Below are positions 1 through 7,676 of a DNA stretch of 64,000 nt, one piece after another (the stretch's first letter is position 1; every line of letters begins with the position of its first letter). The notes beneath the pieces are model-generated. The model did no database searches, was not told the DNA's origin, and was given only the letters and a program-made list of their open reading frames with translations. The translations under genes and the position numbers were made by a program. The stretch is from Oscillospiraceae bacterium (GTDB lineage Bacteria > Bacillota > Clostridia > Oscillospirales > JAAYOS01), in contig JAISEG010000006.1 of the NCBI GenBank assembly GCA_031264245.1, positions 1-64,000 of the forward strand, in the 5' to 3' direction.

Positions 1-159
1 GCTGAGAACCTCCAGGCCGCTGAAAGCCGCATCCGCGACGTAGACATGGCTAAAGAGATGACAGCGTTCACAAAGAACAACATCCTCTTCCAGGCCTCCA
101 CCGCGATGCTCGCTCAGGCCAACGCACTTCCGCAAGGCGTTCTCCAGCTCCTCGGCTAA
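1..159 (+). CDS. hag: Flagellin, C-terminal fragment (partial, cut by window edge)
   Basis: The reading frame is open from the first base to a TAA at 157-159 and gives 52 residues. It begins [20 protein letters not shown] and ends [14 protein letters not shown], which is the classic conserved D0 C-terminal helix of flagellin (the 'AESRIRD.DMA.E' and 'QAN..PQ.VL.LL' motifs). Flagellin is exported by the flagellar type III apparatus and polymerises into the filament; its C-terminus packs in the filament core and binds FliS. The fliW-csrA pair that controls flagellin synthesis lies about 1 kb away, pointing towards it. The N-terminus and promoter are outside the window. Confidence 0.95.
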   Translation, partial: AENLQAAESRIRDVDMAKEMTAFTKNNILFQASTAMLAQANALPQGVLQLLG

Positions 160-195
160 GCTCCCAGGTTTCGATAGCCTTGAGGATCCGCAAAT

Positions 196-219
196 GGCGT
201 TCTCCAGCTCCTCGGCTAA
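196..219 (+). repeat. Direct duplicate of the flagellin gene 3' end
   Basis: These 24 bases are identical to 136-159, the last codons and stop of the flagellin gene. The match extends leftwards over a TCCGCAA core, interrupted by a 2-bp insertion in this copy. The copy lies 60 bp downstream, between the real stop and the terminator, and has no open frame of its own. It looks like the remnant of a tandem flagellin duplication or a recombination scar. Confidence 0.85.
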
Positions 220-231
220 AATTCAGTTTAA

Positions 232-265
232 AAATAACAGGGTCGCTTCGGCGACCCTGTTATTT
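232..265 (+). terminator. Flagellin transcription terminator
   Basis: A perfect 15-bp stem (232-246 with 251-265) closes on a TTCG tetraloop. The 3' arm ends in TTATTT. It sits just after the flagellin stop and the duplicated tail, as expected for a very strongly expressed gene. Confidence 0.85.
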
Positions 266-276
266 GTTGGGGTGGA

Positions 277-477
277 AAAACACCCGCCGACTGCATTGCC
301 GCCTTCGGCGGCATTACGGCAAACCCTCTTTTCCAAAGAGGGTAAGGACGATGGACAGGGGTACGCACTTTGTAGGGACGACCTCTGGTCGTCCGCCGTT
401 CCCCTCCCTACCCTCTGTTTTCGCAAACGTCTCCTGCGGGAGCCGTCAGAGGGTGCCCCCGCAGGGGCGGGTGTTTT
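277..477. repeat. Intergenic palindromic repeat element, about 200 bp
   Basis: This stretch has no credible gene. It is bounded by a 12-bp inverted repeat (AAAACACCCGCC at 277-288, GGCGGGTGTTTT at 466-477). Inside are further hairpins: 298-312 (GCCGCC-TTC-GGCGGC), 324-342 (CCCTCTTT...AAAGAGGG) and a GGACGACC..GGTCGTCC stem near 387-401. Such nested palindromes are typical of short mobile intergenic repeats. It abuts the 3' end of the antitoxin gene, whose last codons appear to be written in repeat sequence. Confidence 0.6.
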
Positions 478-745
478 ACCTTTCGAAAGAGGGTGGCACC
501 GCCAGTTCGTGAGCTGTCACTCGTCCGGCTTCCGCATTTTCAATTGAGCGGTTCAATCGCTCCTGATTTTTCTCGCTGTAAAAAGGGTCGTAAATCTCGA
601 ACGGGATTTTCCCCTGTCGAAGGGCTTGACGGGCAAAAACATTGAACGCTGTGGACAAATTCATACCGAAGTCGCCAAACAGCTTTTCAGCGCTTTCTTT
701 TACTTCCTTATCTAAACGGATTGTCACATTGATTGTTTCATGCAT
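476..745 (-). CDS. RelB/DinJ-family antitoxin without an adjacent toxin
   Basis: The product is 89 residues. The N-terminus (MHETINVTIRLDKEVKESAE) followed by FGDFGMNLSTAFNVFARQAL matches the ribbon-helix-helix DNA-binding domain of RelB/DinJ antitoxins, and the middle (GKIPFEIYDPFYSEKNQERL) matches the toxin-wrapping region. In a normal module this protein neutralises a YafQ/RelE mRNA endonuclease encoded just downstream and represses its own promoter. No toxin frame is present downstream; that space is filled by a palindromic repeat that also seems to supply the last codons (AVPPSFER). Upstream DNA carries inverted repeats suitable as operators. It may be a degraded module, or a solitary antitoxin acting on a toxin elsewhere. 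Confidence 0.8.
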   Translation of the reverse strand: MHETINVTIRLDKEVKESAEKLFGDFGMNLSTAFNVFARQALRQGKIPFEIYDPFYSEKNQERLNRSIENAEAGRVTAHELAVPPSFER

Positions 746-771
746 ATTAAATCGCCTCCATCTCTATTTAT

Positions 772-957
772 AGCAATTTGCATTATCATAGACTTTAAAT
801 TGCTGAAAGAAACGTTGAATATATGCGGTTATTTTAGCAATTTATATAGTCTATGTTATGTCAAATTGCTATAATCTTAGCATATCAAACGTATAATGAT
901 TGCCGCGTAATCATTATAGCATAGTATTTCGTGCATTTCAAGTAATATGCACGAAAT
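772..957 (-). promoter_or_regulatory. Inverted-repeat operator region upstream of the antitoxin gene
   Basis: Two similar inverted repeats use the same half-site, AGCAATTT/AAATTGCT: 772-779 with 797-804, and 836-843 with 863-870. Both enclose ATAGACT-like sequence. Two further palindromes follow: ATAATGAT/ATCATTAT at 893-900 and 910-917, and an 11-bp pair at 926-936 and 947-957. RelB/DinJ proteins bind palindromes in their own promoters, so the repeated AGCAATTT sites are the likely autoregulatory operators. The rest of the 297-bp gap shows no gene. Confidence 0.55.
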
Positions 958-980
958 TATAGCGACTTGATTTGCCGCAA

Positions 981-1033
981 ACAATAAACTTCTTTGGAAA
1001 CTCGTAAAGCGAGTTTCCAAAGAAGTTTATTGT
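981..1033 (-). terminator. Terminator hairpin after csrA
   Basis: A perfect 24-bp stem (981-1004 with 1010-1033) closes on a 5-nt loop, directly downstream of csrA. The sequence pattern (ACTTCTT...AAGAAGT flanking a GAAACTC/GAGTTTC stem) recurs in variant form at 42249-42296, 51724-51817 and 60680-60726, so it may belong to a repeat family used as terminators. Confidence 0.7.
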
Positions 1034-1041
1034 AATACTAA

Positions 1042-1281
1042 TTATTTCTCCTCGGGTTCTTCCTTCTTCATCCTCGAAAGGTCGAAGGTGACGATCGGCG
1101 CGTCCAGCGCCTGCTTATTTGTGCTGACAGTGGCGGAAATCAGCTCCTCGCGGAATATCCTTGTCGTTTTTGGCGCGTCAATACCTATTTTTATCTTGTC
1201 GCCGTCTATTCCCAGAAGGGTCACACGGATATCCTCGCCGATGAGGATGGTTTCATTTATCTTCCTTGACAGTACCAGCAT
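1042..1281 (-). CDS. csrA: Translational regulator CsrA
   Basis: The product is 79 residues and starts MLVLSRKINETILIGEDIRV, the invariant CsrA N-terminus. CsrA is a homodimeric RNA-binding protein that binds GGA motifs; in Gram-positive motile bacteria it blocks the ribosome binding site of flagellin mRNA until FliW sequesters it. A strong site (AAAGGAGG) precedes the ATG. The 5' end overlaps the 3' end of fliW by 29 bp, so the partners are translationally linked. The tail (MKKEEPEEK) is charged and slightly longer than in proteobacterial CsrA, as usual in Firmicutes. Confidence 0.97.
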   Translation of the reverse strand: MLVLSRKINETILIGEDIRVTLLGIDGDKIKIGIDAPKTTRIFREELISATVSTNKQALDAPIVTFDLSRMKKEEPEEK

Positions 1282-1735
1282 CCGCTCCCTCCTCCTTTAT
1301 AAGCTTTAGGATGTTGGCGAACACCGGATATCTCACATTGTACTCCCCGCCGCTCAAAATAATCTGTTTTGCCTTGTTTGTAGCCTTATTGATAACAATC
1401 GGCGCCGCTAAATTGGCAGTCATCCCCTCGATGCTCTCCGGGACAACAAGCACGCTCAGCACGTGCAGCTCCTCCGGGTTTGTAAGCTCCAGCTCGCCCA
1501 CATCCTCGTCGCCTATGTCAAACGAGTAGTCCGGCAAAACCACAAACGAGTCGATAACCGGCAGGCATATCTCCATTTCCTCCACAGATTGCAGCCACAC
1601 GATGGGATAGCTTTCATCCAGCTTTATAATCGCGAATTTGCTGTACTCCTCAAGTCCCGGCAGACCGTCGCCAAACACAAGTATTTTGCTTTCATCGATG
1701 TCAACCTGTCCAAATCTAACTGTCTCTAGTTGCAT
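1253..1735 (-). CDS. fliW: Flagellar assembly factor FliW
   Basis: The product is 160 residues. FliW binds CsrA and flagellin alternately; free flagellin displaces CsrA, which then represses hag translation. Family hallmarks are visible: RFGQVDIDESKILVFGDGLPGLEEY near the N-terminus, then YPIVWLQSVEEMEICLPVIDSF and a C-terminal NIKAPIVIN-like segment (NLAAPIVINKATNKAKQI). I place the start at the ATG at 1735 because AAGGAG lies 6 nt upstream (1742-1747); an in-frame TTG at 1750 would put that site inside the gene. The gene order yviE-fliW-csrA matches Bacillus subtilis. Confidence 0.95.
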   Translation of the reverse strand: MQLETVRFGQVDIDESKILVFGDGLPGLEEYSKFAIIKLDESYPIVWLQSVEEMEICLPVIDSFVVLPDYSFDIGDEDVGELELTNPEELHVLSVLVVPESIEGMTANLAAPIVINKATNKAKQIILSGGEYNVRYPVFANILKLIKEEGADAGTVKEDK

Positions 1736-1810
1736 AAGCGGCTCCTTCAACGTTTATCTTAATTGATCCCGTGCCAGTATTATTTGCGTCTTACCACAGG
1801 AATAATACAC

Positions 1811-1841
1811 AATTAGCTAAGGCGGTTCGCCTTAGCTAATT
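1811..1841 (-). terminator. Hairpin between yviE and fliW
   Basis: A perfect 14-bp stem (1811-1824 with 1828-1841) with a GTT loop begins 3 bp after the yviE stop. No clear T-tract follows on the minus strand, so it may attenuate rather than stop read-through into fliW-csrA. Confidence 0.55.
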
Positions 1842-1843
1842 AA

Positions 1844-2455
1844 TCACAATACCGCGTCAATCGCCCGTCCCACAGGTCCTCCGGCGCTCCCGTCCACAAC
1901 CGATATCCTGATATACGGCTTGTTTCTGAGGAAAACCTCGACCGAATACTTGGGCTCCACACTAAAATCGGGCATGTAGTTGGTCTCGCTCCAGTCGATA
2001 TTGAAGTTATTCCTCGACCATGATATATCCATAGAGCCCGTCTTCCAGGTTATTTCCGGGCTGCTCTTCGGCATCAAGCCTATATTTATCTCTTTGTTCG
2101 CGTCTCTCAGCGTTTTGTTTCTCGCAAACTGCGCCACACGGTTGCCCGGCGCTGTCACATCGCTGAGGAAATTGCCTTCGTCCACAATGTCGCTTACCGA
2201 CATGTCCGCCTTCAGCTTCCCATTGTCACGGACGCTGAGCGACAGCTCGGCGGGGCGCATCAAGCCCGACTCCGACTGTATTTTTTTGTTGTTGACCTCA
2301 AACTCAGGCTGCTCCCGGTTCACCGTCATCCGCGGCATGGAGCTTTCCACCTTCATCTGAGGACGCTTCGGATGTATATTCATCCGCGCAAACGTCGTGT
2401 TTATACCGATCGAGGCGCGCTGCTGTTCAATAATTATTCTTGGCATAGATGGCAT
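1844..2455 (-). CDS. YviE-like flagellar operon protein (DUF6470 family)
   Basis: The product is 203 residues, soluble, with no signal peptide. The opening (MPRIIIEQQRASIGINTTFA) and the Pro-spaced pattern that follows (MNIHPKRPQMKVESS) are typical of the DUF6470/YviE family, which lies between flgL and fliW in Bacillaceae and Clostridia. Its biochemical role is unknown; position implies a function with filament assembly. Start: ATG at 2455 with GAGGGG upstream. Its own sigma-A-type promoter lies at 2500-2528, so the yviE-fliW-csrA unit can be transcribed independently of the inserted genes upstream. Confidence 0.85.
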   Translation of the reverse strand: MPSMPRIIIEQQRASIGINTTFARMNIHPKRPQMKVESSMPRMTVNREQPEFEVNNKKIQSESGLMRPAELSLSVRDNGKLKADMSVSDIVDEGNFLSDVTAPGNRVAQFARNKTLRDANKEINIGLMPKSSPEITWKTGSMDISWSRNNFNIDWSETNYMPDFSVEPKYSVEVFLRNKPYIRISVVDGSAGGPVGRAIDAVL

Positions 2456-2499
2456 CTTCGCTCACCCCTCCGCAAAATTAATTATCCGTTCCCACCATG

Positions 2500-2528
2500 A
2501 TTATACAAAATCTTCCTCATCCGGTCAA
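2500..2528 (-). promoter_or_regulatory. Sigma-A-type promoter for yviE-fliW-csrA
   Basis: Read on the minus strand, TTGACC (2523-2528) and TATAAT (2500-2505) are separated by exactly 17 bp. The predicted start lies about 35-40 nt ahead of the yviE ATG. Confidence 0.75.
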
Positions 2529-2578
2529 TAGCTTATCAAAATTTTTTGATTTTAACAGATCAGCGGCAGAGATTTCTA

Positions 2579-3253
2579 TCAAATCCTCTCGCTGTAAACC
2601 TTAGTCACAACCTCCCGGCGCAGCAAGCCGTTCTCGCTCTCGCGGTCAAATACCGCGTTCATTTCGGCAATATGCGCGTTGTATCCGTCGTCTGAGGGCA
2701 GCGGGTCACTGGAGTGCGAAGACATATATTGCAGCCAGCTTTCCCGTGTATAGAGCTGCGGATTATGAAACTCCCGCATGACAGGTTTTTTGAAAAAAGC
2801 CTCAGTTGATTGCCTGCTGTGAGTAATACTGCTGCCGCCCGGAGTTTCGTTATAAATTGCAATCACCAGTACGTCAGGCTTCCCGATACGCAGACACTCT
2901 CCGCGAAAAGCGTCCGGATCAAACCAATGCAGCGCTTGGGCGCAGGTGACGGCATGGACGCTGTGGTCGGGAAGAGTTGTGGATTCAGCTGTTCCGCAGG
3001 CAATTTTCGCGTTCGGATACGGCGCAAGCGTTATGGCAAGCTGCTCCCGCATATCGCCGTTTGGTTCAACCGCGAACATCTCATGCCCATGACGGGCGAT
3101 ACCTTCGGCAAACTTCCCCGTACCCGCGCCGACGTCGGCGAACACCGCGTCCTCCGGCAGCAGGGAGCGAATATAGTCAATCGCCGCGCCGGGGTAACCG
3201 GGACGCGCGGCAGCGTACGCCTGCGATTTACCCGTGAATTTTTCTCTGTTCAT
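2579..3253 (-). CDS. Class I SAM-dependent methyltransferase
   Basis: The product is 224 residues. The N-terminal part shows glycine-rich SAM motif I (FADVGAGTGKFAEGIA, about residue 39) followed by an acidic motif II (FAVEPNGDMREQL) and a motif IV-like AVTCAQALHWFDPD, as in the UbiE/Methyltransf_11 group. The substrate cannot be told from sequence. It overlaps the upstream aminoglycoside adenylyltransferase by 4 bp, so the two are translated as a pair. The pair interrupts the usual flgL-yviE junction and has nothing to do with flagella, so I read it as acquired cargo. Confidence 0.85.
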   Translation of the reverse strand: MNREKFTGKSQAYAAARPGYPGAAIDYIRSLLPEDAVFADVGAGTGKFAEGIARHGHEMFAVEPNGDMREQLAITLAPYPNAKIACGTAESTTLPDHSVHAVTCAQALHWFDPDAFRGECLRIGKPDVLVIAIYNETPGGSSITHSRQSTEAFFKKPVMREFHNPQLYTRESWLQYMSSHSSDPLPSDDGYNAHIAEMNAVFDRESENGLLRREVVTKVYSERI

Positions 3254-4101
3254 GAGTTGTTAACCTCCTTGACCATCCGTAAGTATTCGCGTATCCCATC
3301 CTCCTCTTCCTTCCGGTAAGTAAAGCTAAAACGCGCGGCAACAGCCCTGGCCAACGTATGGAACAAATCGCACATGATATGTACTGTCTCCCAAATATTG
3401 TTGTAATCGCTGTCGGAATATGTTTCAGTATATTGTGTATAAAGCTCGTACGGCAGATAGCGTTTGAAATATTTACCGTCTTTCCCCGTGGAAAGATTAA
3501 AGCCGTGTTGTGAGCCGATATACCACTTAATCATATCGTGCAATTCTGAGCGGACAACCTCATTCAGCATATTCATGACATACGGCAGCTCATCCCGCGC
3601 AATACCTTTAGCTACATTGTTCAAGCACCACCAGAAATTATTGCAGCAAGAATAATAAAACAATTCCGACGGCGGTTTTATGTGATATACAGCATCATTC
3701 GGCGACGGTAAAGCCGGACGAAACCCGTTTCCGTTGTCTTTGTCCAAAAGCGTAATTGACGGCTCGCCATCATCAACATATCTTTTAGGTTCAAACGTCA
3801 AATCAAGGCGACTGCCGTCAGGATAAATCATCATGTAGTTGAAATGCCCGCCGCCGTCAGGGAAACGCATAGCTTCCGGCATTTGCATAATAAGCGGTTT
3901 GCCAAATTTCTGTATCACCCATTCGGGCTTGTTGTAAAAGGGCGTAATATCATCAACATAATAAGTAATGTCGTAGTCTTGATATTTATCCTTTGGGACG
4001 GAAGGATTTGCGCGTGAACCTTCAATACTGACAGCCCGGATACGACCATCAGCTTTGGCGACGCTCAAAATTAAGTCCATCATTTCTTGTTCAGGTCTCA
4101 T
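3250..4101 (-). CDS. Aminoglycoside 6-adenylyltransferase, ANT(6) family
   Basis: The product is 283 residues, the usual length of AadE/AadK. These enzymes transfer AMP from ATP to the 6-hydroxyl of streptomycin. Visible hallmarks are the nucleotidyltransferase GSRANPS motif followed by DYDITYYVDD (metal-binding Asp pair), then YPDGSRLDLTFEP and the helical C-terminal half. The start is set at the ATG at 4101 (MRPEQEMMDLILS), where family members begin; an upstream frame extends to 4158 but is not conserved in type. The gene looks more AT-rich than the flagellar genes around it, consistent with transfer. Actual resistance activity cannot be judged from sequence. Confidence 0.88.
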   Translation of the reverse strand: MRPEQEMMDLILSVAKADGRIRAVSIEGSRANPSVPKDKYQDYDITYYVDDITPFYNKPEWVIQKFGKPLIMQMPEAMRFPDGGGHFNYMMIYPDGSRLDLTFEPKRYVDDGEPSITLLDKDNGNGFRPALPSPNDAVYHIKPPSELFYYSCCNNFWWCLNNVAKGIARDELPYVMNMLNEVVRSELHDMIKWYIGSQHGFNLSTGKDGKYFKRYLPYELYTQYTETYSDSDYNNIWETVHIMCDLFHTLARAVAARFSFTYRKEEEDGIREYLRMVKEVNNS

Positions 4102-4261
4102 TTTTGAAATAACCCCCGCTCTTTTCAGTTGCCAGTAAATCCTCGAAAACCACACCAAAACGAGGGAAAATCCGTTTTCCCCCGCTCCTTCTTAAAAAGA
4201 TCAAAATATTTTAAATTTAAACTGCTGTATGAATTATATAAATTGCACAACCAAATTATCG

Positions 4262-5278
4262 CTATCTCAGAAAATCCATCAGCGTCGGCTGTATGATGAA
4301 CGCTCCCGCCGACAGCGCCGCCTTGTACACCGCCTCGGCCATTTTATAGTTCATTATTACCTCAGCCTGGTCGGCGTCCTCGGCGTCCGACTTCATCTGC
4401 GTATAGTTGATGTCGTCCTGCTCATACCTCGATATCAGTATATCCAGACGGTTGTCCCTTCCGCCCACCTCGGCCACCAGCCCCAGGATGTGCTGCTGCC
4501 CCGCTTGCAGGTCGGTGATGTTCTTCGCTATCTCATCGGCGGGTTTTCCCGCCAAAACGTCCTTATACAGCTGATCCATTATGGAAAAAATATCCTTTGT
4601 CCGGTAGGTGCCGGTGGGATTCCCGTCCGCGTCCATAATTTCCTCGGTGCCCATATATACAACGTCGATGCCGTTAAATGTCACAGGCATCTCGATGCCG
4701 ATACCAACGTCAAACGTGAGCACATCTCCGTGCAGATCCTCAAGCGCGCCGCCCGCCGCCATGCTCGCGATGTTTATCTCAATCCCGTTGTAGCAGAGCT
4801 TGTCGTCGGCGTTTATGGTAAACGGCGGAGTTGTGGCTCTGTTTTCGGTCACGCCGGTGGTGTTGTAGCCGCCGAATATAAATTTGTCCCCATATGCGGT
4901 GTTCAGGGTATGCAGCATCTGGTCACGCAGCTGCTTTATGTACTTCGCGGCGTTTTCCTTGTCAGTCGCGCTCTTCACATCCGTAGACGCGTCAACGCAC
5001 GCCTCATAAGCGGAGGTGAGAATGTCGTTGAGTTCACGAAGCCCTGATTCCGTCTGCTGGAGCCAGCCCTTCGAAACGCTGACGTTCTGGTGGTAATCAG
5101 CCAAACGGCTCAGCTTATATCTCGCCTGCTGGCTGTATATAACGCTGACCGGGTCGTCGCTCATGTGGGCGTATTTCCGGTTTGTCGCAAGCTGCGACTG
5201 AAGCTTGTCAAGCTTCGAGGCGTTGGTGTTCAGGTTGTTCATAAAGTTGCTGACAAGCATTGAGTTTGTAACCCGCAT
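4262..5278 (-). CDS. flgL: Flagellar hook-filament junction protein FlgL (HAP3)
   Basis: The product is 338 residues. FlgL forms the junction ring between hook-associated FlgK and the filament. The N-terminus (MRVTNSMLVSNFMNNLNTNA) followed by a flagellin-like coiled coil (KLDKLQSQLATNRKYAHMSDDP) and the C-terminal helix (AEVIMNYKMAEAVYKAALSAG) are the conserved D0/D1 regions shared with flagellin. A strong site (GGAGGAGG) lies 9 nt before the ATG. It is co-directional with flgK (67 bp gap), matching the flgM-flgN-flgK-flgL order of Firmicutes. Confidence 0.95.
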   Translation of the reverse strand: MRVTNSMLVSNFMNNLNTNASKLDKLQSQLATNRKYAHMSDDPVSVIYSQQARYKLSRLADYHQNVSVSKGWLQQTESGLRELNDILTSAYEACVDASTDVKSATDKENAAKYIKQLRDQMLHTLNTAYGDKFIFGGYNTTGVTENRATTPPFTINADDKLCYNGIEINIASMAAGGALEDLHGDVLTFDVGIGIEMPVTFNGIDVVYMGTEEIMDADGNPTGTYRTKDIFSIMDQLYKDVLAGKPADEIAKNITDLQAGQQHILGLVAEVGGRDNRLDILISRYEQDDINYTQMKSDAEDADQAEVIMNYKMAEAVYKAALSAGAFIIQPTLMDFLR

Positions 5279-5345
5279 TAAAAAATTCCTCCTCCGGGAA
5301 ATAATTTATGGTATCAGGGCGTGCCGAACGATAGTTTCAGCGCCC

Positions 5346-6893
5346 CTAGCTTCTTCCGACCAGACCCATCCTGTTTATCAGCAGGTCGAGCGCCTCGTCC
5401 ATCGCGGTCAAAACCCGCGCCGCGCCGGAATAAGCGTGCTGGTATTTGATAAGGCTTGTCATTTCCTCATCAAGCGATACGCCGGATATGGACATGCGCT
5501 GATTGTCGACCGAAAGCACCTGTACATTCTGGGTGTCGGTCATATCCTTGCTGTGCTCAAGCGTGATTGCGATGTCGAGCAAAAGTCCGGTGATATAGCT
5601 GTTGAAGCTTCCGATAGAAACTCCGGTACCCGGACCTCCGCCGGTGTCGATCATCAGGTCCGACCGGTTGAGCAGCTCGTACAGGGCTTTCGCGTTTTCC
5701 TGGTTGCCCTTCTGGTTTCCCGCCGCGTCAAAACCGTCCTCCTTGGTTGAGGCGGCTATGTTGTACTCACTGTCGATGATAGCCTGGGTCACCTTCATGT
5801 TGCCCGCGTTCAAATCCATAATGTCGGCGGGTTCGTCAAAGAAATTCGTCCCGGTCAGCGACGTCCCGTCCGGATTTGAGGAGTGGGTGTAGCCTTCCCT
5901 GTGTACCTCGTTTATCGACTGGACAAGTATCCTTGCCAGGTTGTTTAGCTGTTCTACAAAGTATGGTATGCCCGGCGTTTCCGCGGTACCGTTGTCGCGC
6001 AGGTCGAGATGAGCCTTCAATTCCCCGCCTGTGACCCTCACAACCTTGTCGGGGTCGGCGTCCGCCAAATGCGACCAAACCGGAACGCTTATCTTGCCGG
6101 TAAGCTCGGGGATCGGGTTGTCCTCCTCCCTGCATTCCAGCGTGTTGACCTTCAAATGGTTTACAAGCTCCACACCGCCGATTTTAACAACCATTTTGTT
6201 CTCGGCAGTCTCCTCGTATTCGATGTCCGCCAGGCTGGACAGCTGGTCAAGCAGCAGATTCCTCTTGTCACGCAGGTCGTTTGCCGGCTGCCCGTCAAGC
6301 TCGTAGGAGTAGATGCTCTTGTTCAAAACCGCTATGCTCTGGGCAATCGTGTTTATCTGGTGTACATTGGTCTGAACAGCGAGGTTTTGATCCGCCTGCT
6401 GCCCGACAAGCCTTTCATATATAAGCCCGAAGTTTGTCGTCAGGTTTATCGCGCTCTGCTGTATAAGCTTTCTCTGTTCCTTGTCGTTGCCCTCTGTCCC
6501 AAGCGCGTTGAACGCGCTGAACAGCTTGTTTACCGACGCGTTCAGGCTGGAGTCGTCGCTGCCTTCAAACAGGGATTCCACATAATTAAGCCCCTGTGTC
6601 CTTGTCGCCCAGTAGGAATACAGCGTGTTTTCCTCGCGGAATTGCAGATCCAAAAACTTCGACCTTATCTGGTCGAGTATAACCACCTTGGCGCCCGCGC
6701 CGACCAAGCCCCGTTCCACCGGCTTAAACTGCGTTATCGCGGAATACGGCTCATACGCGGTGGTGACAATACGCTGGCGGGTGTAGCCCGCGGTGTCCAC
6801 ATTGGCAATGTTGTGCCCGGTCACATCCAGCCCCTTCTGGCTGACTATGAGCCCCGTTCTCGCGATTTCAAGCCCGAAAAAAGTGGATCTCAT
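5346..6893 (-). CDS. flgK: Flagellar hook-associated protein FlgK (HAP1)
   Basis: The product is 515 residues. FlgK is the first junction protein on the hook. The N-terminus MRSTFFGLEIARTGLIVSQK with GHNIANVDTAGYTRQR is the basal-body-rod/hook signature, and the C-terminus carries the paired conserved helix (SGVSLDEEMTSLIKYQHAYS ... LDLLINRMG). The start is the ATG at 6893, 7 nt after GGAGGG; a TTG at 6908 is in frame but lies upstream of that site. A 102-bp MITE-like repeat separates it from flgN. Confidence 0.96.
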   Translation of the reverse strand: MRSTFFGLEIARTGLIVSQKGLDVTGHNIANVDTAGYTRQRIVTTAYEPYSAITQFKPVERGLVGAGAKVVILDQIRSKFLDLQFREENTLYSYWATRTQGLNYVESLFEGSDDSSLNASVNKLFSAFNALGTEGNDKEQRKLIQQSAINLTTNFGLIYERLVGQQADQNLAVQTNVHQINTIAQSIAVLNKSIYSYELDGQPANDLRDKRNLLLDQLSSLADIEYEETAENKMVVKIGGVELVNHLKVNTLECREEDNPIPELTGKISVPVWSHLADADPDKVVRVTGGELKAHLDLRDNGTAETPGIPYFVEQLNNLARILVQSINEVHREGYTHSSNPDGTSLTGTNFFDEPADIMDLNAGNMKVTQAIIDSEYNIAASTKEDGFDAAGNQKGNQENAKALYELLNRSDLMIDTGGGPGTGVSIGSFNSYITGLLLDIAITLEHSKDMTDTQNVQVLSVDNQRMSISGVSLDEEMTSLIKYQHAYSGAARVLTAMDEALDLLINRMGLVGRS

Positions 6894-6911
6894 AGTTTTT
6901 CCCTCCAATTA

Positions 6912-7013
6912 ATACCAATCCAGGTAAAAAACATAGACAAGCCCTTCGGGGCGTAAAAGCATATATCCAACTTTTTCGCCCCGAAGGGCTATGTTTATAA
7001 CCTGGATTGGTAT
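6912..7013 (-). mobile_element. 102-bp MITE-like palindromic element, copy 1
   Basis: The element starts ATACCAATCC and ends GGATTGGTAT, and the two arms pair through AAACATAG and CCCTTCGGGGCG blocks. Its 22-bp centre is asymmetric, and relative to copies at 23883-23984 and 43010-43111 this copy is inverted. All three are exactly 102 bp. It carries no gene; any transposase would act in trans. Confidence 0.85.
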
Positions 7014-7084
7014 AAGCTTTGCCGTTTTTTACTGAAAGTCGGCGGCAAGCGGCGATTCAAAGAGAACCCGAAACGCGAAAGACC

Positions 7085-7618
7085 CTATATCTGCCGGTCA
7101 AAAAGCCCCGCCGTCTGTTTGCGCTCCGAATCTGTACTTCCGTTGTCCCTGTATATGTTGTTGAGCGGATCCTCGTCCCCGACAAATATATTCAGCATCA
7201 CGTCCGTATGGTCGATTTGAGTCTGTAGAAGCTCCCTGTTCAACGTGTTGATTTCAAGCTGCGCCTTCAGCACGCCGTTCAGCTCCTTTTGTAAAATCTG
7301 CAATTTCCCCCTGTGCGGCTCCTGTGAAAGCTCTGCCAGCTTGCTCAGGGTAAGCCCGCCCATGTCCGTATCCATCGATACCGCGACAGCCTCGACCTTT
7401 TTCAGCCGCTCCTTTTCAAGGGAGTTTATCGCGGAGAGAAAAGCTACCTCCGCCTGAACGATTTCATTTAAACGCTCGGTGTCCCCCTTGCAGATAACCT
7501 GCCTTTTTTCATGGGAAAGCTTGAGCAGGTCGTCATACAGCTTCCTTTGCCTTTCCAAAACATCTATAACCTCACCGATACAGCTGTCCGCCGCACGGTT
7601 ATTTCCATCATTTAACAC
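7085..7618 (-). CDS. flgN: FlgN-type export chaperone
   Basis: The product is 177 residues, nearly all helical. FlgN binds the C-termini of FlgK and FlgL and escorts them to the export gate. The pattern is typical of the FlgN family: a long amphipathic helix (VIDVLERQRKLYDDLLKLSH), a short break, then LNEIVQAEVAFLSAINSLEK. The start is a GTG at 7618 preceded by GGGGGAG with 6-nt spacing; a TTG further up at 7633 overlaps that site. Lying between flgM and flgK supports the assignment. Confidence 0.88.
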   Translation of the reverse strand: MLNDGNNRAADSCIGEVIDVLERQRKLYDDLLKLSHEKRQVICKGDTERLNEIVQAEVAFLSAINSLEKERLKKVEAVAVSMDTDMGGLTLSKLAELSQEPHRGKLQILQKELNGVLKAQLEINTLNRELLQTQIDHTDVMLNIFVGDEDPLNNIYRDNGSTDSERKQTAGLFDRQI

Positions 7619-7676
7619 AGTATGCTCCCCCAAAAAACTCCATGCCCGAGGGCAAGGTACGCGCCATGAAATATAA

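Noticed and set aside
277-477. A missing toxin gene next to the antitoxin
   Set aside because: No frame in either direction resembles YafQ or RelE; the sequence is palindromic repeat.
4229-5047. Long plus-strand open frame opposite flgL
   Set aside because: It is the antisense shadow of a clear flgL, with no ribosome site and a His/Arg/Val-rich product of no known type.
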